The notes below the pieces were generated by a model. That model was not told the origin of the DNA and made no database searches. It saw nothing but the letters and a program-made list of their open reading frames with translations. Source: Anastatus disparis (taxonomy: Eukaryota; Arthropoda; Insecta; Hymenoptera; Eupelmidae). Taken from it: 64,000 nt of DNA. Positions 24,438-34,836 of this stretch are shown piece by piece (positions within the stretch are counted from its first letter, which is position 1; the number at the start of each line of letters is the position of its first letter). The stretch lies in NCBI GenBank assembly GCA_017163975.1, contig JAFFSR010000004.1, positions 186,001 to 250,000 of the forward strand, written 5' to 3'. The position numbers and the translations under genes were made by a program.

Positions 24438-27124
24438 AAAAAAAATAATTGTTTCATTTTCAAAATTGTAAATATAAAATTTTTAAATATTAATAAATTT
24501 TTGATTGACTATTATAATGAACATAAATATAATTTTCATAGAATAGTAAATGAGAAGATATTTTTTAATATTAATTCTTATATATAAATATAAATAAATT
24601 TAATACTACATAAAAAATTAAAAATAATCATTAAATTCTATTAAAAAAGGATACATTAAAAGCTGATAAAATTGAATAAATTATTGAAAAATTTCAACAA
24701 ATTATTGAATAAATTAATAAAAATGATTAAAAAAGTAACAAATTTTAGTAGAAATTATCAATATATAAAAAAAGTTACTAATTTTAAATTTAAATATTTT
24801 TTAAATTGGACCTGCTGTTTTTAAATTAATAAGGTGGTCACTTTATAAAACTCATTATGTAATTTAGGAGTAAAGCCCTTGCCATGCTTGACTTTCTCGG
24901 ACTGCAAACTCACCCTTGGGAGAAATATGCGTCTTAACTCCCTAGTTACGTAATGTACTATTAACATTCTTAAAAATTTTTAGTAATATTCTTGTAAAAA
25001 TTAGTAACCTTTAATGTTTTAATAAAATTTATGAATGGACTTAATAAATATTTTAGTGTCATACAGAATCAATTTCTTAAATTATTTGTAAAATGGTAAT
25101 TATTACAAAAACATTTTCTCTTTGTACTCAAAGTATTACAATTAATAGTACATAAAATAATAATAAAAAGAATAATTTACTTGTTACAAACAAAATATTT
25201 CTTACCTAATAAAAACTTCATTTTTTCAAATTAAATTAACGTATTTTCCAAGAGATTCTTTACTGATAAAACTGACTATTTATGAAGTAAAATTTTCTTA
25301 TTTATACGTCTACTGTATCTAATCATATCGATATATCGAATTAGTGACTTAATCTTTTAATCCTTCATTTAAAAAATTATTAAGTTCCACGTGAACTAAT
25401 AAGTTCTATAGGAAAGTTTAGAAATTTGAGGAATTGTTTTATCAAATCATATACAATTTCAACACTAATGTATTTATAGCAATTCAGTTCAATATTTTAA
25501 ATAAATTTTTTTTTATCGATTCCATTATCCTTGAGATTTGCCAATTGCTCTATTATATACCTCCTATCTGGTGAACTGATACAGGAAACTTATTTTAATC
25601 TTAAAACCTTTTCTAGTGAAGAACTTATTTCATTGTAAATAATAGAATTGGGCATGTTATTTTAACATGAAACAGCTCAGTGATGAAGCATATGCCTTCG
25701 GCTCCAAAGTCAATGTAATCAAAACTTTTCTTAAAAAAATTTTTTTTTTAATTTTCTTTAATAATAATTTTATTTTAGCAATCATTGGCTGTATATACAA
25801 ATATATTGAATAATAAATTTTGCTATCATATTTATCAAAATAAAATCAATATTTATTATCGTTTTTATTCTAACTAGATGATGTCATTTTGTGTTCTACT
25901 TAATGCATCAAATTCTTTCGTGGATCAATAACCGTATATATTTAATATTAATAAATCTAAATATAATATTCAGTCAAGATAAACTTAGAATAATTTTAAA
26001 TTGAAATAATTAAAGATAACGTTTCTTTAGGACATTCCAACATGCAAACTTTTTTTTATTATTGATTGTTGTAGAGATCATTTACCTTTTATTCTAAAGG
26101 AAATACTTTGAAAAATTAATAACAAACTAAACGTTAATTTATTAATTAAATTAATATGAAAGATCAAAAATATCTTATCAATATTTACTAATTATAAACA
26201 ACAATATTCATTATTGGATATAATATTTGTTAATCAAACCGAGTCCAATTTATGTAGAAACTTAATAATATTTATCATTTAAAAAAAAACTCGTTTGTTT
26301 TCTATGAATGTTATGAATGAGATAAACCACACATAAATTTTTCCAAAGGCGAAACATCTTTGCTTCACTAAACTCATTGATACTTTCACTTTTAAATAAA
26401 TATAATTTCTAAAAATAAAAAGAATGATATTAATTATTAGAACAATTAAAATACAAAAAATTCAACAAATAAAATCTTACTTTAAAAAAATAAGATTAAT
26501 ACATTTAATATATTTTTTCCTTCGTGTTATGCATAATATCTAAAAATAAATTAATAGTAAAAAAAATCTTTTCTAGAATTTAGAAAAATAATTTAATTAA
26601 TTAGCTTGTTCAAATTGATAGCAAATTTTATAAATTGCTTTATCAACAAGAATGATTATTTCCGCATAAAATTTTAGTTAGTAATATTATTTTATTATCG
26701 ATTCTATTATCCTATGATTGGGATTGCTCTCAAATTAAGTTTTTATCATTAGGTTATTTGAAATATGGAGTACCATCTTAAGTTGTATCGTAACGCTAAT
26801 CAAACCAACTTTACTATTAGCTGTGCTTTTAACATTTTTAACATTAATAACATTTAAAAATTATTAATTAATTTTTTTTTCATATCCTGCTAGAAAATGG
26901 ATCATCTTTTAGACAAAATTTCTGGTCAACGGTTAATTAAAATGATACTTATCTAAAAATTTTATCAAAGAAATTCTCGATAAGTGTTATTTTCAATTTT
27001 GTTAACCAGGAATTCTGCCCAAAATATGCTCAATTTTCTATCAAAATACTTTGAGAAATATTTAATAGATAATTAAAGAATTAATAAATATTTCTTAGAC
27101 TATTTTCTTTTATAAAACAATAAT
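24438..27124. other. Gene-poor AT-rich region
   Basis: About 2.7 kb with no ORF that I can support. The start is the presumed promoter side of the ML gene. Confidence 0.5.
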
Positions 27125-27755
27125 ACAGTCGACGATCAGAGTCCCGCCGCTGCTCTATGCGACTTTTTCACTTGTAAAAATGGGTTTATTAATTTCATTT
27201 TTTTGTTTAGAATACAACAAATGTTTATTGAAATAAAAAATAACAAAGAAATAATACAATATTGCATAATTCTCATTTATATCTACTGAAAAAAATATAA
27301 AAATTAAACTAGATATATTTAATCAATCAATAAAATGTTATTTATTTGAAAATTTAAGTGATTGCTTTATAAATAAAAGATAAAATAAATCTTATTTTAT
27401 TTCATTTTCATAATAACAATGAGTATTTAGTTCATCAATAAATAATATATTCTTTAATTTTCAAATTTATATTACCTATAAATAAAAAAATTTAATTTTT
27501 ATATTTTTTATAGTAAATATAAATGAGAATTATTCAATATTACAATATTTTTTGTTACCTTTTATTTCAATAAACGTTTATTGTATTCTAAACAAAAAAA
27601 TTAAACTAATAAATCCATTTTTACAAGTTAAAAAGTCGCATAGAGCAGCGGCAGGACTCAGAATGTTTGGAAACAAATTCTTTTAGTCAGCGAGTGGGGG
27701 TAACGCATGAGCGAGTCGATGGAGGAGAAGGCGGCGGGACTCAGATCGTCGACTG
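27125..27755. mobile_element. Pogo/Tc1-like foldback MITE with nested right end
   Basis: The left end is TA then CAGTCGACGATCAGAGTCCC. The right end on the other strand is TA then CAGTCGACGATCTGAGTCCC. The left arm (GCTGCTCTATGCGACTTTTT and on) pairs with an arm ending near 27655. Between that and the outer right end lies about 100 bp of GC-richer sequence containing a second copy of the terminal motif. TA flanks and a CAGTCGA start are typical of the pogo/Tc1-mariner group. Non-coding. Confidence 0.7.
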
Positions 27756-28007
27756 TACTTAAATATCTTTATATTAAAAATATAAAACTATTTTATAGAT
27801 TCTTCAGATGATTTTGAACAACATTACGCATAGATAATGAAGGTGCTATGGGTCAAAATTTAAAAAAAAACTAAATTTTTTTGTAGAAAAACACAATTTT
27901 ACTTTGGTTTTTCCATGAGAAATTAAAAGCGTGATTTGTAAACTAAAAAATGAAACCTAACCTAATCGCCAAATTCGACTAAAAAGAAATATATTGATTT
28001 TAAAAAA

Positions 28008-28382
28008 GGGGTGTAAAACGGACACTACACCTGTACTCATGAATTTGGCCTATATTTTCATTGCATTGCAAAACTTGAGAAAACGAAATGCTTTAGCTTG
28101 TAATATTTACCACGAAGATTATTCAGTTAAATTTTCAAATAAATTTATTCATTAGTTTTTCAGAATTTTGGGTTTCAATATTATATATTAAAATTTTTCG
28201 ATTTTGTACAACAAATCCGAAATTCGAAAAACTAATGAATAAATTTATTTGAAAATTTAACTGAATAATCTTCGTGATAAATACTACAAGCTAAAGCATT
28301 TCTTTTCCTCAAGTTTTGCAATAAAATGAAAAGATAGGCCAAATTCATGAGTACAGGTGTAGTGTCCATTTCACATCTCCTT
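28008..28382. mobile_element. Foldback element with long arms
   Basis: The left arm starts near GGACACTACACCTGTACTCA (28020) and the right arm ends with its complement (near 28365). Arms are about 170 bp with few mismatches, around an AT-rich centre near 28190. Non-coding MITE. The TIR start (AAGGGG/AAGGAG) suggests no clear superfamily. Confidence 0.7.
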
Positions 28383-28559
28383 AAGGAATGTTTTTTAATA
28401 AGTTATACACAAATTTTTTATTAACCTCACTTCATTTTCAAGATTTAAAAGAATTAATTCTTTCAGTTTAAGTAATGATAAATATATATCGACAATGTTA
28501 TTTATTAATAATTTTTATATCGTAATGAAAATGTTCCTTTAACTCAAACTGCTGTTTGG

Positions 28560-28781
28560 TCTTGATCGTTTTAAACCTGGAATTTTAAGGTTCCATCGAC
28601 ATCAGGAACATAATCAGGTTTAGGCATAGAAAAGTGATAAGTAACGTTCTGACTAGCTTTCAGAGAACAGTCGTTAAGTCTACAAATACATCGTTTTAAA
28701 GAAAGAAAGATGTTACATCGATATCTCCGTATGGATCTACGTTCAATATTACTTCTGGCTTCAAGCGGGATGTATCTCTTA
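28560..28781 (-). pseudogene. Broken ML/NPC2-like last exon
   Basis: The minus strand after a TTTTTAG acceptor matches the last exon of the intact ML gene (SRLKPEVILNV.. then SQNVTYHFSMPKPDYVPDVD and TLKFQ). A stop follows VTSFFL, the frame changes before the KASQNVT part, and another stop follows FQV. It is a dead tandem relative about 4 kb from the working gene, with no first exon nearby. Confidence 0.75.
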
Positions 28782-29929
28782 CTAAAAATTAAGAAAAATT
28801 ATTTTTATTACAAAATACGTTCATTATTATAGTTCTGTAATTTTCATGCGGCTGTATCAAAATTATTTGAGAATCATCGTACGTAAACAATACAAACATT
28901 TTCTTTTATAAAAAAAATAAATATCTGGTTATATATAGTTGCAAGCATTTTGTTATTCCTCTCCAAAAGAAGTAATATGAAGGTTATTTTACTAATAGGA
29001 GAATGCTGTATTTTTATTGTGCAAAATAGACAGAAAATCGAATTTCTGAGTTAAAATCAGAACAATTTTTCTATTATTTTGACTTTCTCTTATTGCTAAA
29101 TTTAAGGATATGTACCACGGTAGAGAGAAATAATAAACAGAAATTAATGAAAATTTACGCTACGATAGATAATAACTTTTTGAAGATCTGCAAAACCTAT
29201 TAGCTGAGATATATTAAAAGAAATCTTTCATAGCTTTCATCATTGAGATAAGGTAGCATTTAATGTATGAATTTGTTTTTTTTCGATTTTTTATATGATA
29301 TGAGCAAAATGTAACATAATAAATACGTTGGTTGGATCAAAGTCGACTATTTCCGACTTCATTCTATGGACCTAAAATACTTTTGATGCATTAATAGCCA
29401 AAAAAATTAAAAAAAAGAAAAAAGTATAATTTGCAGAAATTCTATATTTGAATGCCAAAACATATTTCTCAAGTAATTTAAATAAAATTTCCTACTTTTT
29501 TTATGATTTTGATTTTAATGGGTTATAAGTTTTGAAATGATGAACAGTAAATTGTTTTCGAACTTGTTTCTTGATTTATTTTATTCATTCAAGACTTGTG
29601 ACAAGTATACTATCGATAATATTTTGATTTTTCCCAAGTCACTCGCCTTCATTTACGGTTCCTGAAAACACTGTATGGTTCAGGTTAGAATGCATAATGT
29701 CCGCTATTTGAATCAAATCATATTTTAATCATTAAATCATAATTTTAGTGAAAGATTAAGACTTTGGAAAGTAGAACGATGGTATTTAAGGTGTATAGTA
29801 ATAATCATGATATTCCAAAATTTAATTTATTTTATTAATATTTCATATGAAAAATTATATCAATAACTTGAAATAAATAAAAGTATTTTTTTAAGTAAAT
29901 ATATGATGATATTTTCCTCTATATAATTA
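28782..29929. other. AT-rich spacer
   Basis: No gene seen. The spacer borders the broken ML exon on one side and the SINE body on the other. Confidence 0.4.
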
Positions 29930-30120
29930 AGTTTTTAATATGATGATATAAAAGTGAGTCTAACCCGGTACCTGCTTAACACTTAAAATCAGGCTAGACT
30001 ATCTGACACACCATACCGAAAACTTTTATCGATAGATAGTCAGCCACTTCTGTGACTAACAATCAACAGCTACTTAATGAGGTCGGATTTTTAAGAGCCG
30101 AGATATTATCAAGTTTCTAG
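29930..30120 (-). repeat. SINE body without tRNA head, copy 1
   Basis: Shares a long, ordered similarity with 31250-31430: CAGGCTAGAC.ATCTGACACA, CATACCGAAAACTTT, GTCAGCCACTT, TGTGAC.AACAATCAAC, and GTCGGATTTTT. The tRNA-like part present in the second copy is missing. Confidence 0.6.
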
Positions 30121-30309
30121 AATCTTGCAACTTATCTATATAATGTCAACCTAATTTTGTATGTAAAGTTTCTAGATCAATAAAGATTTAGCAGAAATAA
30201 AACTAAATAAGTCTTCAAATGCTATAATAATAAAAAAAAGTAGAGGAGGGTTTTTCTAAAGGTATCTGCACTTTAAAAAGTTCCTTATGCAATTCTCTTT
30301 CTTAAAAAA

Positions 30310-30535
30310 AATGGTATAGTCGAGAGTGTTCATGGTCCAGCAACAATTCTTTTACAAAAGAGGAAGAAAATATAGTATTATGGATGATACAGAAGGCTGA
30401 AATGGAAATGTCTTGTACAAAAGTGAAATGCTTGACGCAGTCAAGGAGTGCATTAAAAAAAATACTCTTGAAGTGGAAAAATGAAAATGATGTTTCAAAG
30501 CTCCGTAGAGTACAAGTTCCAAGTGTTTTATAATC
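30310..30535 (+). pseudogene. Possible transposase N-terminal remnant
   Basis: One plus-strand frame is open for about 70 codons, ending in TAA near 30533. It contains NNSFTKEEENIVLWMIQKAE followed by a Lys-rich part with RSALKKILLKWKNEND. The acidic-aromatic start resembles the helix-turn-helix region of pogo/Jerky-type transposases, but this is from memory of the pattern and may be wrong. A TTAA element sits directly downstream. Confidence 0.25.
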
Positions 30536-30564
30536 AACTCTGAATTCTACGGGTGGGAACATCT

Positions 30565-31148
30565 TTAAGGTGGCTCAAGCGCTTGGTGCCGTATCAAGCG
30601 GGGCCCTGTCTGCGACATCAAAATGTTTTTATTGATAAAGCTATTATAACTAATTAAATAGTATTATTGATTATTTCTTATGATAAGAAAACAATTTTAA
30701 GTAAACAAAAGTAATAAAAAAGAAAAAAAAATTTTTTGTTTTGTTTCTCATTACAAGTTTTACTTTGGTACGTCCCTGCTATTTTGTTGGTTACGAGCAC
30801 TCTGAACGCACGTTAGCCTTACGTATGGCGTCTGTATCTGACGCGCATGCGCAGAAGCTGCCATTATGTTTAGCAAATTTTATTTCGCATTCTTTTAGAT
30901 TTATTTTCTTTTGTATTTCTTCGTCAAGTCCTGATTTTCTTTTACAAATGTCATCTCCGTGAAATGAACTAAAGCTATATAATTTTTTTTTTTACATTGT
31001 ATCTTTTTATAATAACTTTTTCTCAAAAAATAGTTTGTCAACCCATATTTTTCAAAATATAGATCGATAGATTAGACTTTAAAGAATATTTTTATGAAAA
31101 TTTTAGGAGTTGAAATCATTTTAGAAAAAATCGCTTGAGCCACCTTAA
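30565..31148. mobile_element. TTAA-flanked inverted-repeat element
   Basis: TTAA plus GGTGGCTCAAGCG at the left and CGCTTGAGCCACC plus TTAA at the right: a perfect 13-bp TIR. The 570-bp interior has a GC-richer part (30770-30870) and a 73-codon frame (30741-30962) without motifs. This is the third TTAA-type element in the window, with an unrelated TIR. Confidence 0.7.
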
Positions 31149-31199
31149 ATAATACAAATATTATTTTAAAAAATCACTTAAATCTTTTTATTTTATTTT

Positions 31200-31550
31200 A
31201 TTTTTTTAAGTTAATATATTATGAGAATATTGTGCTCTATATAATTAACTTTTTTCATATGATGAGATACAGATAGATTTTAGTCCGGTTCCCGTTTTAC
31301 AGATTACATCAGGCTAGACCATCTGACACATCATACCGAAAACTTTGACAACCGATGGATGATCAGCCACTTTTGTGACCAACAATCAACCGATACCCAA
31401 CGAAGTCGGATTTTTTAAAAGTCGCGATATAAATGACACGTACACTAATTTTCTTTCGAAAAAAGTCAAACGTACCTGGCCAGGATTCGAACCCATGCCC
31501 ACCACGTTGAAGGCAAGAGCTCTATCCGTTACTCCACCACGCTCCCTTTA
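31200..31550 (-). mobile_element. tRNA-derived SINE with intact head
   Basis: On the minus strand the head at about 31548-31480 has an A-box-like TGGTGGAGTAACGGATAGAGC, an anticodon-loop-like CCTTCAACG and a perfect B box GGTTCGAATCC. The body that follows is shared with 29930-30120. A tRNA-related head fused to a repeated unrelated body is the SINE plan. Confidence 0.7.
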
Positions 31551-31606
31551 CACCGCCGCGCTCCCTTACACCACCGCGCTCTTTTTACACCACTGCGCTC
31601 CCTAAA
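31535..31606. repeat. 18-19-bp minisatellite at the SINE 5' end
   Basis: Four imperfect tandem units of the type CACCACCGCGCTCCCTTA. On the minus strand each resembles the start of the SINE tRNA head (GGAGCGTGGTGGAGTAA), so the array looks like reiterated head 5' ends. Confidence 0.75.
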
Positions 31607-31742
31607 ACTACTGGTTTAGTGCCCTTTGATGCTGATGCCATCGATTGCAATGTTTGTAAAAAAAGAAAAAATCAACTAATTGACATAATCCAAATCAATA
31701 AAATAATGTACTTCTATCTAATACTACTTCAATAGCAACTGT

Positions 31743-32094
31743 AATAATAAAATGAACTTCAACACAACTTGGGATTTCGAGCCAGTTTTTATTGTATAAA
31801 AATTCGTTTTGCAACGTTTCGGACATTTAAAATATGCCCTTCTTCAGGCTTAATGCCATAGCGGCAAGTCAACGATAATACAAAAATTTTTTTGATTTAT
31901 TGCGAATTCATGTCGCAAAGTCAAATAATTTAACATAACATCCAAAGGATGAAAAATTCTTCAGGCTTAATGCCGCTATGGCATTAAGCCTGAAGAAGGA
32001 CATATTTTAAATATCCGAAACGTTGCAAAACGAATTTTTATACAATAAAAACTGGCTCGAAATCCCAAGTTGTGTTGAAGTTCATTTTATTATT
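31743..32094. mobile_element. Inverted dimer of a Penelope-like element end
   Basis: Two arms of about 120 bp lie head to head. The outer ends read ATGAACTTCAACACAACTTG inward. Each contains AAACTGGCTCGAAATCCC, then a CGAAACGTT...CTGAAGAAGG motif. The pairing 'CTGAAGA - short stem - GAAACG' is characteristic of terminal repeats of Penelope-like retroelements. Non-coding; no reverse transcriptase is nearby. Confidence 0.5.
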
Positions 32095-32357
32095 CAACAA
32101 TCACCTACGAGCATTAATTAAATTTAATCTTCTAAGCAACTGTAATAAGTTTACAAACGTTAAAACAAAATTTTTCAAATGAATTGTTGCAGTAGTTTAA
32201 AAATCATCTTTCTGACCGAGCATAGAGTGTAGATACAGAAAAACAAGGTATTTTTGATTTCTGGTCTTCATTAAAGGATATAAAGGGTGGAGATTGAGTT
32301 TTATTTACTTATAGTTTTTAAAAATAGATGTAAATCATATTTATTATTTTTAATTTA

Positions 32358-32821
32358 TACACTGAGAGAAAGATATAGTTGAGCCAAATGTAGTATGTTG
32401 ATTATTAATATATAAGTAAAACAAAATTCAAATGTCTACATGTTCACATTAAATATGGTATGTTAACAGTTAATATACCGATAAAATTGAAGTTGTGAGT
32501 GACATTTTCATTATAACCTTGAACTTTGACACTTTGTAAATATTAATTTTATTTTTGTATAATATTTTAGTGGTTTATATTGTCATATCATAATTTTTAT
32601 ATATAAATATTTTAATATAAATATTCTAATAAATTGAAAATATCTTCTATGAATTATGTTCATAGTTTATCAGATTCATTATAAAATTACCTTTGTGCTG
32701 TATAGCAAGTTTAGTATACGCCTAGTAATTGTTAATACATGATAATTTGAAACTACAATTAAAAAAAAAAGAGTCAAATATATGGATATATTTGGCTCAA
32801 CTATATCTTTCTCTCAGGGTA
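32358..32821. mobile_element. Tc1/mariner-type MITE
   Basis: TA then CACTGAGAGAAAGATATAGT at the left. The other strand of the right end gives TA then CCCTGAGAGAAAGATATAGT. The TIR extends about 35 bp (to GTTGAGCCAAAT). It is flanked by TA at both sides and non-coding inside. Confidence 0.75.
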
Positions 32822-33539
32822 TAAATAAATTTTGAAGTTATGCTTCTTATGCGAATTTACGGCAGGGGTCTAAAATGTATAAAAATCGACAGGTCACGAA
32901 TATCATCCACCGTGTATGTATGAATATACAACAGAGTGCCATTACAGCAATCAACATGAACACATTTATATTCTTTTCTCTTTCTTTCTCTCCTTCTCTC
33001 CCATTCTGCTTATGAATATACGTGTATATATAGACGCTATCTAAAGTAGATGCGTGTGTTGAATGTACTGCGATTGTGATCTGTAGTTCGTATATGTATA
33101 TACGAACTACAGATTTGAACACATGCTGAAATGTAAACAAAAATAGATCCGCGATATTGGAAAATATCATATCTGAAACTGATTTTCTTGTACTTTCCAT
33201 TTCTGCACATTTTAGCTACACGCAGGAAATAGATACAAAAAAATCATTAAACATAAAGATTTAGGAAATTTACTCTACTTTTCAGTCGCCTTCGAATTTT
33301 TAAATTTTATTAATTTCTTAAAAAGTTACATTTGATTGATTGAAATTTAAAAATTCGTAAAAATAAAAAATTTTTCTATCATTAGAAATAGAGTTAAAAA
33401 AAGATATAAAAATATTTGGCAGGACACAAAAAAATAGTATTTTGTTTGATCTTTCAAACGCCGTCCGGATTTTTCAAATTCATCTAGCCGTTTCCGAAAT
33501 ATCGCTGTTTGAAGTTAAGTTAAAAAAAAAAAAAATTTT
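32822..33539. other. Spacer with a small perfect hairpin
   Basis: 33079-33095 (ATCTGTAGTTCGTATAT) and 33098-33114 are exact reverse complements with a 2-base spacer. A TCTC-rich patch lies at 32970-33003. The 117-codon reverse frame 32847-33200 has no motif and is not supported. Confidence 0.55.
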
Positions 33540-33836
33540 ACGAACTTTTGAACGGTACTGTAATATCATTTAAATGCAACCAAACTTATTGATGATATTT
33601 TGTTAGAATTTTATATTGATTGAAATTTGGATAATCCATATTGTCTATCCATTATAATCAGAAAATGATATTTAATCAATTGGAATTAATATTCGTGTAA
33701 ATCTAGGAATAAGGAATAAATTATATTTAAATAGAGTAAATATGAGGAAAGGTAATTTAAGTGAAAATCAAATTTTATTATGTTTCAATAATAGTTTATT
33801 TATTTACTTGGTTTTATAAATATAAAATTTAAGTTA

Positions 33837-34529
33837 ACAAAGAGTGTGTTTCACTTTCGGGTCACCGATTTTGCTCAAATTTTAGGAATGTTTTCTGAAT
33901 GCATAAATATGAAGAAAACCGAAATTTTAGAGGCCAACGCTCAATATTTCCCGAGTTACAGGCAATTGAAGAAAATCATTGATAAAGTTACTAGATTTTC
34001 AAACGTTTATAGTTCCTTAGCATTGTTAGCTAGAAGCTTATACCTTTTTTTAAATGAGAGCTGACTTCAAATTCTTTCGAAATAGCACCTACAGAATCTC
34101 AAAATATTTTTGTTTTCCCATAGTTAGAGCGTAATAAAGATTGGATCTAAATTTTCTGTTCAAAACATTAATTAATAAAAGCTAAAATTGGGTCCAATTT
34201 TTATTACGCTATAACTTTGGAAAAAATAATATTTCGATTGTTCGATTATGTTCGATTGATTATATTCAATTTCTATAACTACTATTTCGAAAGGATTTTA
34301 GCTCAGCTTTCATTAAAAAAAAGGTATAAGCTCCTAGCTAACAATGCTGAAAAACTATAAGCATTTGAAAATCTAGTAACTTTTTGCGTAATTTTCCTCA
34401 ATTGTCTGCAACTAGGAAAATATTGAGCGTTGCCTCTAAAATTTTGGCTTTCTTCATATTTCTGCATCCAGAAAATAATTCCAAAATTTGAGTAAATTTG
34501 GTGGTTTGAAAGTGGAATACATTCGTTGT
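33837..34529. mobile_element. Long-arm foldback element, copy in unit B
   Basis: The ends ACAAAGAGTGTGTTTCAC and ...CATTCGTTGT enclose two arms of about 300 bp that pair with each other, as in the cleaner copy at 49528-50193. Characteristic internal phrases are TTGCTCAAATTTT, GCCAACGCTCAATATTT and TAGCTAGAAGCTTA and their complements. Reading frames in the arms are incidental. Confidence 0.75.
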
Positions 34530-34836
34530 AAGTAATAAAATTCTGATTTTTAACAGAATTAAAATATTCTCTTTATGAATTTTATAATTTGACCAGCGCT
34601 TATTTTTATTACAATTTTTACAAAATATATATTTCTATGTTCCATCTAATTATCAAAGAAATATACTTGATTCTTTTTTATGTACATTCTTCGGCATCTA
34701 CATTGTCGCTAAAAAGTCAGATTATGTACAAAATTCATTGTAATAGTATGATGAATATCATATAGCAAACTAATCTTATTAATTATATGAAAATGAATGC
34801 TTTATAACTAGTATTAGTATCCAAATGTATACTTTG

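Noticed and set aside
30741..30962. 73-codon frame inside the TTAA element
   Set aside because: No recognisable motif; non-autonomous element interior.
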